This document shows, one piece after another, positions 8,456 through 19,285 of a stretch of DNA of 64,000 bases. Position 1 is the stretch's first letter. The number at the start of each line of letters is the position of its first letter. The notes under the pieces are model-generated. The model was not told where the DNA came from. It ran no database searches and saw only the letters and a list, made by a program, of their open reading frames with translations. The DNA comes from Azospirillum tabaci (GTDB lineage: Bacteria; Pseudomonadota; Alphaproteobacteria; Azospirillales; Azospirillaceae): contig NZ_JACCJY010000001.1 of the NCBI RefSeq assembly GCF_014596085.1, forward strand, positions 186,001 to 250,000. The letters run 5' to 3'. The position numbers were made by a program, and so were the translations under genes.

Positions 8456-8899
8456 TTACAACAGGTCGCGCAGCATCGCCACCAGCGGCACGTCGGCGGG
8501 GGGCATGGGGTAGTCGCCCATGCGGTTCGGGTAGACCCAGGCGAGCTTTTGCCCCTCCCGCGCCATCACGTCGCCTTCCCAGACGCGGCAGACGAACAGC
8601 GGCATCAGCAGGTGGAATTTTTCGTAGCTGTGCGAGGCGAAGGTGAAGGGGGCAAGGCAACTCGCCGCGGTGTCGATGCCCAGTTCCTCCTTCAGTTCGC
8701 GGACCAGCGCGGCCTCCGGCGTCTCGCCTGCGTCGACCTTGCCGCCGGGAAACTCCCACAGCCCGGCCAGCGACTTGCCGGGCGGGCGCTGGGCCAGCAG
8801 GACACGGCCGTCGGCGTCCACCAGGGCCACCGCGACGACCAGCAGGGTCGGCAGGGAACCGGGGACCGGGGTGGAGGAAGGGTCGAAGCAGGCCGGCAT
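8456..8899 (-). CDS. mutT: NUDIX hydrolase, MutT-type 8-oxo-dGTP diphosphatase
   Basis: MutT removes oxidised dGTP from the nucleotide pool. The 147-residue protein has a complete NUDIX box: GGKVDAGETPEAALVRELKEE, given here as positions 50-70 with the catalytic REXXEE-type glutamates present. It continues with ELGIDTAASCLAPFTF and ends like other alphaproteobacterial MutT proteins (PADVPLVAMLRDLL). The start at 8899 overlaps the stop of the upstream GNAT gene by one base (TGATG), which supports co-transcription with GNAT and argJ. Confidence 0.9.
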   Translation of the reverse strand: MPACFDPSSTPVPGSLPTLLVVAVALVDADGRVLLAQRPPGKSLAGLWEFPGGKVDAGETPEAALVRELKEELGIDTAASCLAPFTFASHSYEKFHLLMPLFVCRVWEGDVMAREGQKLAWVYPNRMGDYPMPPADVPLVAMLRDLL

Positions 8900-9420
8900 C
8901 ACGCGGTCTCCTGGGTGAGAAACCGCCAGCGTCCGGCGGTCAGTTCGTAATGGTCGGCGGCGCCCTGCGGCGTGAAGCCGACCGTCTCCAGCACGCGGCG
9001 GGAGCGGTGGTTGTCCGGGGCGATCCGCGCCCACAGGCGGGGCAGGCCCAGCGCGAAGGCGGCGGGAACGACGGCCCGCAGCATCTCCGTGCCATAGCCG
9101 ATGCCCTGATGCGGCCGGCCCAGCCAATAGCCGACCTCGCCGTCCGCCAGGATCACCCCGATGCCGCCCACCGGTCGCCCATCGTCCTTAATAAGGACCG
9201 CAAGCAGGTCGAGCGACACACGCTCCGCCCGGTTGCGGGCGGCCAGGGCGACCCAGGCGCGCCCGTCCTCCGGGCCGTAGGGATGGGGAACGCGGGCAAG
9301 CCAGCGCGCCACCTCCCAGTCCCCGATCAGCGGCACGAAACGCTCCACATCCTCCATGCGGAAGGGGCGGAGCGTCAGCCGCGCCGTGTCGAGGCGGTCG
9401 GGCAGGGGCGCGCCGGTCAT
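8899..9420 (-). CDS. GNAT-family N-acetyltransferase (RimJ/RimL type)
   Basis: The 173-residue product begins with the hallmark of the RimJ/RimL-like GNAT group, TARLTLRPFRMEDVERF near residue 12, followed by the acetyl-CoA-binding region (VGYWLGRPHQGIGYGTEML near residue 95; the loop Q-G-I-G-Y-G is the pyrophosphate-binding motif) and NHRSRRVLETVGF near residue 137. Members acetylate N-termini of proteins or small amines; the substrate here is unknown. It lies 28 bases after argJ and overlaps mutT by one base, in a three-gene unit found in several Rhodospirillales by my recollection. Confidence 0.9.
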   Translation of the reverse strand: MTGAPLPDRLDTARLTLRPFRMEDVERFVPLIGDWEVARWLARVPHPYGPEDGRAWVALAARNRAERVSLDLLAVLIKDDGRPVGGIGVILADGEVGYWLGRPHQGIGYGTEMLRAVVPAAFALGLPRLWARIAPDNHRSRRVLETVGFTPQGAADHYELTAGRWRFLTQETA

Positions 9421-9448
9421 GACGTCAGGGTCGGTCTCGGCTCCGGTC

Positions 9449-10687
9449 TCAGCTGCGGTAGGAGCCGTTGATGTCGATGTAGCCGTGGGTCAGGTCGCAG
9501 GTCCAGACGCGGGACTTGCCGGTGCCGATGCCCAGGTCGATGTGCACGTCGATCTCCTGGCCCTTCATGTGGGCGGCGACCGGCGCCTCGTCGTAGCCCG
9601 GAACTTCCATGCCTTCGGCGCAGATCAGCGTGCCGCCGATGGTGATCTTGATGAGGTCGCGGTCGGCCCGCTCGCCGGCCCGTCCGATGGCGGCGACGAT
9701 GCGGCCCCAGTTGGCGTCCTCGCCTGCGAGCGCGGTCTTGACCAGCGGGGAGTTGGCGACGGTCAGGGCGATGCGCTTGGCGGCGGCGTCGCTCTCGGCG
9801 CCGACCAGCGTGATGGAGACGAACTTGGTCGCCCCCTCGCCGTCGCGCACGATCTGCAGTGCGAGGTCGAGCATCACCTCTTCCAGCGCCTTGCGGAACG
9901 CGGCCAGCTCCGGCGCCTGGGCGTCGGTCACCGGGGCGTTGCCGGCCTTGCCGGTGGCGAACAGAAGCAGCGTGTCGCTGGTCGAGGTGTCGCCGTCCAC
10001 CGTGATGGCGTTGAAGCTGCGTTCGGTGAACTCCGACAGCATGGACTGCAGCGCCGGGGCGGCGATGGCCGCGTCGGTGAAGATGAAGCCCAGCATGGTC
10101 GCCATGTCCGGGGCGATCATGCCGGAGCCCTTGGCGAAGCCGCTGATCGTCACCGTCGTCCCGCCGATGGCGACCTGACGGGTCGAGCCCTTGGCGAAGG
10201 TGTCGGTGGTCATGATGGCCCGCGCACCGGCTTCCAGCGCCGCCGAGTCGTCCTTCAGCGCCGGGACCATGCCCGGCAGGACCTTGGCGATGGCGTCGGC
10301 GGCCAGCGGGATGCCAATCACGCCGGTGGAGGCGACATAGACCTCGTCGGTGGCGCAGCCGGCGATCGTCGCCGCGGCCTCGACGGTCGCCTGGACGGTG
10401 GCGTCGCCGGCCTTGCCGGTGAAGGCGTTGGCGTTGCCGGCGTTGACCACGACCGCGCGGGCCGAGCCGCGGGGCAGGCTGTCGCGGCACCAGATCACCG
10501 GGGCGGAGCAGGTCAGCGACTTGGTCAGCACGCCGGCCACCGTCGTGCCCTCGTCGAGCACGGCCAGCATCAGGTCGTCGCGGCCCTTGTATCGGATGCC
10601 GCTGTTGGCGGTGGCGATGCGCACGCCCGCCACGGGCGGGAGCGTCGGGAAGCCGGCGGGTGCCAAGGGGGAGACGGTCGTGGCCAT
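9449..10687 (-). CDS. argJ: Bifunctional glutamate N-acetyltransferase / ornithine acetyltransferase
   Basis: ArgJ recycles the acetyl group between N-acetylornithine and glutamate and can also start the arginine pathway from acetyl-CoA. The 412-residue protein has the family landmarks: NAGNANAFTGKAGD near residue 92, the autoproteolysis site inside MIAPDMATMLGF near residue 185 (cleavage between Ala and the nucleophilic Thr), LLLFATGKAGN near 235, GEDANWGRIVAAIGRAG near 315, and the C-terminal THGYIDINGSYRS. The ATG at 10687 has no strong ribosome site. Located first in the argJ-GNAT-mutT unit and downstream of a PpiC-type gene, from which it is separated by a palindromic repeat. Confidence 0.96.
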   Translation of the reverse strand: MATTVSPLAPAGFPTLPPVAGVRIATANSGIRYKGRDDLMLAVLDEGTTVAGVLTKSLTCSAPVIWCRDSLPRGSARAVVVNAGNANAFTGKAGDATVQATVEAAATIAGCATDEVYVASTGVIGIPLAADAIAKVLPGMVPALKDDSAALEAGARAIMTTDTFAKGSTRQVAIGGTTVTISGFAKGSGMIAPDMATMLGFIFTDAAIAAPALQSMLSEFTERSFNAITVDGDTSTSDTLLLFATGKAGNAPVTDAQAPELAAFRKALEEVMLDLALQIVRDGEGATKFVSITLVGAESDAAAKRIALTVANSPLVKTALAGEDANWGRIVAAIGRAGERADRDLIKITIGGTLICAEGMEVPGYDEAPVAAHMKGQEIDVHIDLGIGTGKSRVWTCDLTHGYIDINGSYRS

Positions 10688-10740
10688 GGGGACGGGCTCG
10701 CGGTTCTGGTGGAGCGGGGGGTGTCGGGGGTGTCAGGTGC

Positions 10741-10830
10741 TTGCCCCCTCCCTTACCCTCCCCCGCTTCGCAGGGGAGGGGACCAAACTCCCTCCCCTGC
10801 GTCAGCGGGGGAGGGCCGGGGTGGGGGCAA
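10741..10830. repeat. 90-base palindromic repeat element with two nested hairpins
   Basis: The element is bounded by an inverted repeat TTGCCCCC (10741-10748) and GGGGGCAA (10823-10830). Inside are two hairpins with the same arms: CCCTCCCC/GGGGAGGG at 10756-10780 and again at 10790-10815. Such clusters are typical of REP/BIME-like dispersed intergenic elements in high-GC Proteobacteria. I see only this copy in the window. It lies between the PpiC gene and argJ and may act as terminator or mRNA stabiliser. Confidence 0.75.
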
Positions 10831-10843
10831 CCGGTGCCGGGCC

Positions 10844-11794
10844 TTAGTTCTTCTTCGGCTCTTCGGCCTTGGGCGCGGCCGGGGCCGGCTCTTCCTTCGG
10901 CATCGGCGAGCCGTCGAGCTGGAAGGTCTCGACCTTGGCGACCTTGCGCAGATCGTCGACGACGTTGGTCACGATGTCCTTGCTGAGCTGCTGCTCGAGC
11001 TGCGGCTTGACCTCGTCCAGGGACGGCTGCGGCTGGGTGCGCTTGTCCTCGACCTTGATGATGTGCCAGCCGAACTGCGTCTTCACCGGCTCCTTGCTCA
11101 CCTCGCCCTTCTTCATGGCGAAGGCGGCGTCGGCGAAGGGCTCGACCATCGTGTCCTTGGTGAAGTAGCCGAGGTCGCCGCCCTGCTCGGCGGCCACCGG
11201 GTCCTTCGACTTCTCCTTGGCGAGCTTGGCGAAGTCGCCGCCCTTCTTGAGCTGGGCGATGATCGCCTTGGCCTCGTCCTCCTTCTCGACGAGGATGTGG
11301 CTCGCCTTCACCTCTTCCTGGGCCGGGTTCTGCTTCAGGAAGGCCTGATAGGCCTCGTCCAGCTTGGCCGGGGTGATGCGCGACTGCACTTCCTTCTGGA
11401 TGTAGGCGCGCTGCACCGCGCGCTCCTCGGCGCGCTTGATCTCGTCCTTGACCTCCGGCGTGCCGGCGAGGTTGGCCTTGTAGCCGGCCTCGGCCACCAG
11501 CTTGGAGTTCACGAGCTGCTCGATCACCGCCGGGTAGATCATCTCCAGCGGCATCTGCTGCACCTGCGGCGGAAGCTGGGCGACCATGCGCTGGACGTCG
11601 GAGCGGTGGACCGCCTCGCCGTTGACGCGCGCCACCACCGGATCGGCGTCCGCTGGGGCCGGGGCGGCCTGCGCGGCGGGAGCGGGCGTGGCCGCGGGAG
11701 CCGGAGTCGGCGCCGGAGTCTGGGCGTGGGCGGCCAGCGCGAGGCCGCAGGCGGCCATCGACAGCAGGGCGGCGCGGAACACTCGATTCACCAT
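10844..11794 (-). CDS. Periplasmic peptidyl-prolyl isomerase (PpiC/SurA-like)
   Basis: This is a parvulin-type foldase for exported proteins. The 316-residue precursor has a signal peptide (MVNRVFRAALLSMAACGLAL, cleavage after AHA near residue 24), a Pro/Ala-rich linker to about residue 50, a SurA-N-like helical region, and a parvulin domain from about residue 163 with KASHILVEKEDEAKAI, GGDLGYFTKDTMV and FGWHIIKVEDKR. The tail is rich in Lys, Pro and Glu. A good ribosome site (AAGGAAAA) precedes the ATG at 11794. It is divergent from secA, fitting a role in export. Confidence 0.92.
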   Translation of the reverse strand: MVNRVFRAALLSMAACGLALAAHAQTPAPTPAPAATPAPAAQAAPAPADADPVVARVNGEAVHRSDVQRMVAQLPPQVQQMPLEMIYPAVIEQLVNSKLVAEAGYKANLAGTPEVKDEIKRAEERAVQRAYIQKEVQSRITPAKLDEAYQAFLKQNPAQEEVKASHILVEKEDEAKAIIAQLKKGGDFAKLAKEKSKDPVAAEQGGDLGYFTKDTMVEPFADAAFAMKKGEVSKEPVKTQFGWHIIKVEDKRTQPQPSLDEVKPQLEQQLSKDIVTNVVDDLRKVAKVETFQLDGSPMPKEEPAPAAPKAEEPKKN

Positions 11795-12134
11795 GGAGTC
11801 TTTTCCTTCCGGCGGATGTGTCTTGTCACGGTCAATGGCATGACAGAACGTCTTATGATTGGCGGCGGCCGTTGATTGGCGGTGGCTGTGCGGACGATCC
11901 GGCCCCGCGCCCGAATCCGCGGGGGATTAAGCATGGGTTCGCGGCGCGGGGCAAGCGGTCGTGATGCGCGGCCGTGACGCCTTGCTTCGGCGTCTTGCTT
12001 CGACCGTGTTCAAGGCGATATGGCGGCGGAACGGTGGTGCTTCCAGGGCGCGCTACACGCCGATCCACATCCCCGGCAGGGCCGGCACCCCCGCGATGCA
12101 CGCCGCAAAGGGCCGGGCAAAGGGGCGGGTCTCG
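11795..12134. other. Divergent intergenic region between the PpiC-type gene and secA
   Basis: No gene is supported. Short frames on both strands have no ribosome site and no family resemblance. The secA promoter lies just to the right; no convincing promoter could be placed for the minus-strand gene. Confidence 0.5.
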
Positions 12135-12163
12135 TTGACAGAAACTTGCTTCGGGCCTATGTG
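12135..12163 (+). promoter_or_regulatory. Sigma-70 promoter of secA
   Basis: A consensus -35 TTGACA (12135-12140) is followed after exactly 17 bases by TATGTG (12158-12163). Transcription would start near 12170, about 40 bases before the secA ATG. Confidence 0.75.
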
Positions 12164-12211
12164 AGACCGGTCAAAAAGCCGGCTTCACGACGTTCCACCC
12201 CCGAGGTTTTC

Positions 12212-14962
<2,751 letters not shown>

Positions 14963-14998
14963 GCGCCGCCGCGAAGAACGCCGTCCGGGACGTTCCGG

Positions 14999-15035
14999 AA
15001 GGGGCCGGGCCGCAGGGTCCGGCCCCTTTCCTTTT
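14999..15035 (+). terminator. Intrinsic terminator of secA
   Basis: A ten-base stem AAGGGGCCGG/CCGGCCCCTT (14999-15008 with 15019-15028) is followed by TCCTTTT, 37 bases after the secA stop. Confidence 0.75.
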
Positions 15036-15097
15036 GCGGCCCTGGAAACTTCGGCTGGGCTGTGGCGTTCTTCCGATCGACAAGCGGGAGCGCAGCC

Positions 15098-15544
15098 ATG
15101 TTGCAGGAATTCAAGACCTTCATCAGCCGCGGCAACGTCGTGGAACTGGCCGTCGGCATCATCATCGGCGCGGCCTTCACCGGCATCGTCAACTCGCTGG
15201 TTAAGGACATGCTGATGCCGCCCATCGGCTGGGTCATGGGCGGGATCGACTTCTCCAACTACTTCCTGAACCTGTCCGGCGGCCATTACGAGAGCCTCGC
15301 CGCGGCGGAGGCGGCGGGGGCGGCGACCATCAACTACGGGCGCTTCATCAATGCCCTGATCAACTTCTTCATCGTGGCGGGGGCGCTGTTCCTCATCGTG
15401 CGTCAGGTCAACCGCCTGCATTTCCTGAACGATTCCAAGCCGAAGGCGCCGCCCCGCCAGGAGGTGCTGCTGGAGGAGATCCGGGATGCGCTGCGCGCAC
15501 GGCAGGCACCCGCCCCGGGGGACACAACTCGACCGGGGGCGTGA
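15098..15544 (+). CDS. mscL: Large-conductance mechanosensitive channel MscL
   Basis: MscL opens under membrane tension to release solutes during hypo-osmotic shock. The 148-residue protein has the conserved N-terminal helix and pore helix ([21 protein letters not shown] with the Gly/Ala face of TM1 at about residues 15-40), [16 protein letters not shown] after it, a periplasmic loop, TM2 around [19 protein letters not shown], and a C-terminal helix with [12 protein letters not shown]. The ATG at 15098 was preferred over an in-frame upstream ATG because GGGAG lies at suitable distance and family members begin with this sequence. Confidence 0.96.
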   Translation: MLQEFKTFISRGNVVELAVGIIIGAAFTGIVNSLVKDMLMPPIGWVMGGIDFSNYFLNLSGGHYESLAAAEAAGAATINYGRFINALINFFIVAGALFLIVRQVNRLHFLNDSKPKAPPRQEVLLEEIRDALRARQAPAPGDTTRPGA

Positions 15545-15607
15545 AAGAATCTTCTTGGATTGTGCAGCGCAACCCATTATGTAAGGCGTCTTGATCGCTG
15601 GAGGCTC

Positions 15608-15634
15608 GCGCGTCTCTTGAGCGAGACGCGCTTT
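15608..15634 (+). terminator. Hairpin between mscL and the RNA helicase gene
   Basis: A perfect nine-base stem GCGCGTCTC/GAGACGCGC with a six-base loop ends in TTT, 63 bases after the mscL stop. It may terminate mscL or, since the helicase gene has a long leader, act as a leader structure for that gene. Confidence 0.6.
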
Positions 15635-15797
15635 GATATTGCGGGACGGCCTTCCTTGGGACCCGGTCGCCCGTTGCTTCGGACAGACGCCTCTCCCTCT
15701 TCCGACCTCCTCCCGGCGAAAACGCCGGCGTTCCACCGCTCACCATCCTGGTGCGGCGGCCGTGCGCCGTCTTGGTCCTGAGGAAAGGTTACCCTAC

Positions 15798-17336
15798 TTG
15801 TCGTCCATCGAAATCACCGCCGCCGACGCCCTCGTTGTCGAGACCGTTGCCACCGAGGCCTCTGTCACCGAGACCGCCGTCGCCGACGAAACCGTGACCG
15901 ACACCACTGAAACCGTCACCCCCAACGCTTTCGCCGGGCTGGGCGTCCACCCGCTCGTCGTGAAGGCGCTTGAGGCGTTCGAATACAACACCCCGACCCC
16001 GGTCCAGGCCGAGGCGATCCCGCCGGCCCTGGAAGGCCGCGACATCCTGGCGACCGCCGAGACGGGCACCGGCAAGACCGCCGCCTTCATGCTGCCGGCC
16101 CTGACCCGCACCGTCGAGCTGCCGCGCCTCGGCGTCGCCGCCCCGCGCGTGCTGGTGCTGGCCCCGACCCGCGAGCTGGCCAAGCAGGTCACCGACGCGG
16201 CGCGCAAGTACGCCAAGTTCATGAAGTACAACATCGTGGACGTGGTCGGCGGCATGCCCTACCGCGACCAGCTCCGCCTGCTGTCGCGCGCCGTGGACGT
16301 GATGGTCGCCACGCCGGGCCGCCTGCTCGACCACGTGTCGCGCAACCGCATCGACCTCAGCGCCGTCGAGGTGCTGATCCTGGACGAGGCGGACCGCATG
16401 CTGGACATGGGCTTCCTGGACGATGTGGAAACCATCGCCAAGTGCTGCCCGGACAACCGCCAGACGCTGCTGTTCACCGCCACGCTGGACCGCCGCATGG
16501 CCCAGCTCGCCGGCAACCTGCTGCGCAACCCGGTGCGCGTCGCCGTGGAAAGCGCGACCACCTCGGTGAACGTCGAGCAGCGCCTGCACCATGCCGACGA
16601 CATGGACCATAAGCGCCGCCTGCTGAAGCACTTCGCGGACCTGCCCGAGGTCGGCAAGGCGATCATCTTCGCCGCCACCAAGCGCGACGCCGATGCGCTG
16701 GCCGAGGAGCTGAGCGACGCCGGCCACGCCGCCGCCGCCCTGCACGGCGACATGGACCAGTTCAAGCGCAACCGCACGCTCCAGCGCCTGCGCACCGGCC
16801 AGGTCCGCCTGCTCGTGGCGACCGACGTGGCGGCGCGCGGCATCGACGTGCGCGACATCACCCACGTCATCAACTTCGACCTGCCGCGCTCGGCGGAGGA
16901 CTATGTCCACCGCATCGGCCGCACGGGCCGTGCGGGCGCCTCGGGCGTGGCGATCTCCTTCGCCGCCCGCGCCGACCGCGACGCCCTGTTCCGGATCGAG
17001 CGTTACACCGGCACCCGCCTCGACATCCACGTCGTTCCGGGCCTGGAGCCGCAGCGTCCGTTCCAGACCGGCGGCGGCGGTCGTCCGGCGGGTCGTTCGG
17101 GTGGCCGTCCGGGTGGCGGCAACGGCGGCGGCTACAACAAGAAGCCGTGGGTGCGCAACGCCAACGGCGGTGCCGAGGGCGGCAAGCCGAACGGCGCCCC
17201 GGGTGGCCGTCCGCAGGGCCGTCCGATGAACCGCAACGAGCATGGCCGCAGCGACCATGCCCGCAACGAGCACGGCGGTCATGCCCGCCGCGACTCCCAG
17301 GGCGGCAAGCCGGCGCACCGGGCGTCCAAGTGGTAA
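15798..17336 (+). CDS. DEAD-box ATP-dependent RNA helicase
   Basis: RhlE/DeaD-like RNA helicases remodel ribosomal and messenger RNA, often at low temperature. The 512-residue protein has the Q motif, TGTGKT at residues 89-94, PTRELA, GGMPYRDQ, TPGRLLDH, DEAD at 196-199, TAT in place of the usual SAT (LLFTATLDRRMA), and HRIGRTGRAG. The first 45 residues form an acidic Thr/Val/Glu-rich extension, and the last 90 are a Gly/Arg/Asn-rich disordered RNA-binding tail. The start is TTG at 15798: GAGGAAAGG lies nine bases upstream and the frame above it has no site. An intrinsic terminator follows. Confidence 0.93.
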   Translation: MSSIEITAADALVVETVATEASVTETAVADETVTDTTETVTPNAFAGLGVHPLVVKALEAFEYNTPTPVQAEAIPPALEGRDILATAETGTGKTAAFMLPALTRTVELPRLGVAAPRVLVLAPTRELAKQVTDAARKYAKFMKYNIVDVVGGMPYRDQLRLLSRAVDVMVATPGRLLDHVSRNRIDLSAVEVLILDEADRMLDMGFLDDVETIAKCCPDNRQTLLFTATLDRRMAQLAGNLLRNPVRVAVESATTSVNVEQRLHHADDMDHKRRLLKHFADLPEVGKAIIFAATKRDADALAEELSDAGHAAAALHGDMDQFKRNRTLQRLRTGQVRLLVATDVAARGIDVRDITHVINFDLPRSAEDYVHRIGRTGRAGASGVAISFAARADRDALFRIERYTGTRLDIHVVPGLEPQRPFQTGGGGRPAGRSGGRPGGGNGGGYNKKPWVRNANGGAEGGKPNGAPGGRPQGRPMNRNEHGRSDHARNEHGGHARRDSQGGKPAHRASKW

Positions 17337-17357
17337 CAGCGGTTCGCCGCTGACATG

Positions 17358-17395
17358 AAAAAGGCGCGGTCCCTCGGGATCGCGCCTTTTTTCTT
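17358..17395 (+). terminator. Intrinsic terminator of the RNA helicase gene
   Basis: AAAAAGGCGCG pairs with CGCGCCTTTTTT around a partly paired GC core, followed by further T residues, 20 bases after the stop. Confidence 0.88.
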
Positions 17396-17431
17396 GGGCC
17401 GGTGGTTTTCACGGGCAAGTCGGGGCATGGC

Positions 17432-17588
17432 GGGCAAGATTTTTCACGGATTTCACGGAATCTTTATTAACAATAATTAATAAAAACCACGCGTCCCTCG
17501 CGCGGAGCACCAAGGGGACGGTGGAACGATCAATAAAAATCCGTGCATTCCGTGAAATCGTCCGTGCAATCCGTGCGGCGTCTTGTCC
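17432..17588. repeat. AT-rich imperfect inverted-repeat element with TCCGTG iterations
   Basis: Left arm (17432-17466) and right arm (about 17531-17588) are imperfect inverted copies: both contain TCCGTGAAAT-like units, joined to a TCTTGxCCC end. Within the right arm TCCGTG occurs three times with a variant ATTCCGTG, spaced about ten bases. The centre includes a TA-rich stretch (17461-17486) and a small GC hairpin. Base composition is strikingly lower in GC than the surroundings, suggesting a dispersed or imported non-coding element. A 71-codon minus-strand frame through it is considered spurious. Confidence 0.65.
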
Positions 17589-17602
17589 CCCGCTCCCGCG
17601 CT

Positions 17603-18610
17603 TTACAGACCCGCGATCCCCCACAGCAGCAGCGCCACCAGCAACGCCAGGATCAACCCGGCCACGGCGTAGACCGCCAGCGCCCGCCCGATGTCGGCGG
17701 CGGTGGCGCGGGCGCGGCCCTCGCCGATCCAGGGTTCGGTGATGACCACGCCGCCGTCGCGGTGCGGCCCGCCCAGCGCCAGACCCAGCGCGCCGGCCAT
17801 CGCGGCGGTCGGCCAGCCCATGTTGAGGGAGGCCGCCTTGCCGCCGTCCCGCATCATCGTGCGGAAGGCGCCGCCGGCCCTCGCCCCGGCGAAGGGCGCG
17901 GCCAGCGCCAGGAGAACCGCCGCCAGCCGCGCCGGAATGGCGTTCAGCGCGTCGTCCAGCCGCGCCGCGGTCTGGCCGAAGCGCGCGTGCCGCACGCCGG
18001 CGTGGCCAAGCGCGGTGTCGGCGCCGTCCACCACCGCCCAGACCAGCAGGCCGGGCACGCCCAGCAGGGCGTAGCCGAAGACCGGGGCCACCAGCTTGCG
18101 GGCGAAGCCCTTGGCAGCGGCTTCGATGGCGGCGCGGGCGATGCCGTGCTCGTCCAGGCTGAAGGCGTGGCGGCGGGTGAGGGGAGCGACGGCGTCCCGC
18201 GCCGGGGCGACGCCGCCCTTGTCCAGGGCACGGCGCACCGCGCGCACCCGCGCCCAGGCGCTCCGCCCGCGCAGGGTGGCGAGGATCACCGCCAGTTCCA
18301 GCAGCCAGCCGCGGCTCTGCGCGCCGATCCGCTCGACGATCAGGCCGACGGCGACGGCGGCCAGCACGAGGGCCAGCACGACGAGAGCGCCGCGCAGCAG
18401 GCGGGCGGTCTTGCCGCGCTCCATCCGGTTCAGCCGCCGGTCGGCCCAGGCGCAGACGCGTTGCGCCAGCGCCGTCGGGTCGGGAAGGACGCGTCCGATC
18501 CAGTCGCCGGCGGCGGCGTCGATGGCCAGGGCCAGCAGCAGCAGGAACAGCGGCCCCGGACCGTTCAGGGGGGCGGCGCCGAGGACGGAGGTGAGCAGGG
18601 CGTCGCCCAT
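17603..18610 (-). CDS. CbiB/CobD-like membrane protein (divergent adenosylcobinamide-phosphate synthase family)
   Basis: The 335-residue protein aligns by eye with CbiB/CobD, the membrane enzyme that attaches aminopropanol phosphate to adenosylcobyric acid in B12 synthesis. Matching parts are ARLDDALNAIPARLAAVLLAL near residue 215 and NMGWPTAAMAGALGLALGG near 265. However, the otherwise conserved EAxAENxSD-type segment reads AAIEAAAKGFARKLVAPVFG, so the Asn, Ser and Asp of that region are missing, and the N-terminus lacks the usual HPV motif. It lies seven bases after an ankyrin gene, with no other cobalamin gene nearby. It may be a real but divergent enzyme or a repurposed paralogue. Confidence 0.7.
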   Translation of the reverse strand: MGDALLTSVLGAAPLNGPGPLFLLLLALAIDAAAGDWIGRVLPDPTALAQRVCAWADRRLNRMERGKTARLLRGALVVLALVLAAVAVGLIVERIGAQSRGWLLELAVILATLRGRSAWARVRAVRRALDKGGVAPARDAVAPLTRRHAFSLDEHGIARAAIEAAAKGFARKLVAPVFGYALLGVPGLLVWAVVDGADTALGHAGVRHARFGQTAARLDDALNAIPARLAAVLLALAAPFAGARAGGAFRTMMRDGGKAASLNMGWPTAAMAGALGLALGGPHRDGGVVITEPWIGEGRARATAADIGRALAVYAVAGLILALLVALLLWGIAGL

Positions 18611-18617
18611 CGCGGCC

Positions 18618-19181
18618 TCAGCGCGCGCCGGCCTGGCGCAGCATGTTCGCCACGCGGGCGTTGCGGCTGTCCTGCGCCCAGCTCAGCGTCGTGCGGCCGG
18701 TGAAGTCGGAGCGGTCGGCCTGCGCTCCGGCCTTCAGCAGCCGCTCCACCAGATCGACGCGGCCGAAGCGCGCCGCGGTCATCAGCGGGGTGATGCCCTG
18801 GCGGTTGTCCTGGTCGACCTTGGCGCCCTTGGCCAGCAGAAGGTCCACCGCCTCCGGCGCGTCGGCCTCCACCGCGTAGTGCAGCGGGGTGTTGCCGGAC
18901 TTGTCGGCGCGGTTGGGGTTGGCCCCGCCGTCCAGCAGAAGCCGCACCAGCTCCGGATGGCCGTTGCCGATGGCCACCAGCAGGACGGGGCGCCCGCTGG
19001 CGTCGACCTGATTTGGGTTCTCCCCCTTCAGCAGCAGCAGCCGCAGCGCGCTGGCGTCGTTGGACGTCACCGCCTTGACCATGGAGGGGCCTTCCAGGAG
19101 GTTGATCTGGGCCAGGGCCGGCGCGGCGACGGGGGCGGTCAGACCGAGGGCCAGCAGGCTGAGCATCAGCAACCGTTTCAT
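18618..19181 (-). CDS. Exported ankyrin-repeat protein
   Basis: The 187-residue precursor has a clear signal peptide (MKRLLMLSLLALGLTAPVAA, cleavage after ALA near residue 24). It is followed by four to five ankyrin repeats: NDASALRLLLLKGENPNQVD, DASGRPVLLVAIGNGHPELV, ADKSGNTPLHYAVEADAPEA, and NRQGITPLMTAARFGRVDLV, each about 33 residues apart. Ankyrin repeats bind proteins; the location is periplasmic. The gene starts the transcription unit that continues into the CbiB-like gene seven bases downstream. The binding partner is unknown. Confidence 0.9.
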   Translation of the reverse strand: MKRLLMLSLLALGLTAPVAAPALAQINLLEGPSMVKAVTSNDASALRLLLLKGENPNQVDASGRPVLLVAIGNGHPELVRLLLDGGANPNRADKSGNTPLHYAVEADAPEAVDLLLAKGAKVDQDNRQGITPLMTAARFGRVDLVERLLKAGAQADRSDFTGRTTLSWAQDSRNARVANMLRQAGAR

Positions 19182-19285
19182 GGCGCGTCCTTTTGTGCGA
19201 TCCGTGTGTGATCCGTCTTTCGGCCGGGGATACTATCCAGTTTGGCCCGGTTTGGCGACGGAGACCCGCTGCAATGGAGCCGCCC

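Noticed and set aside
11853..12101. Short frames in the secA upstream region
   Set aside because: No ribosome sites, and they overlap the divergent regulatory region.
17409..17624. A 71-codon minus-strand frame through the AT-rich repeat
   Set aside because: It follows the inverted-repeat structure, has no ribosome site, and its peptide looks like a by-product of the repeat.
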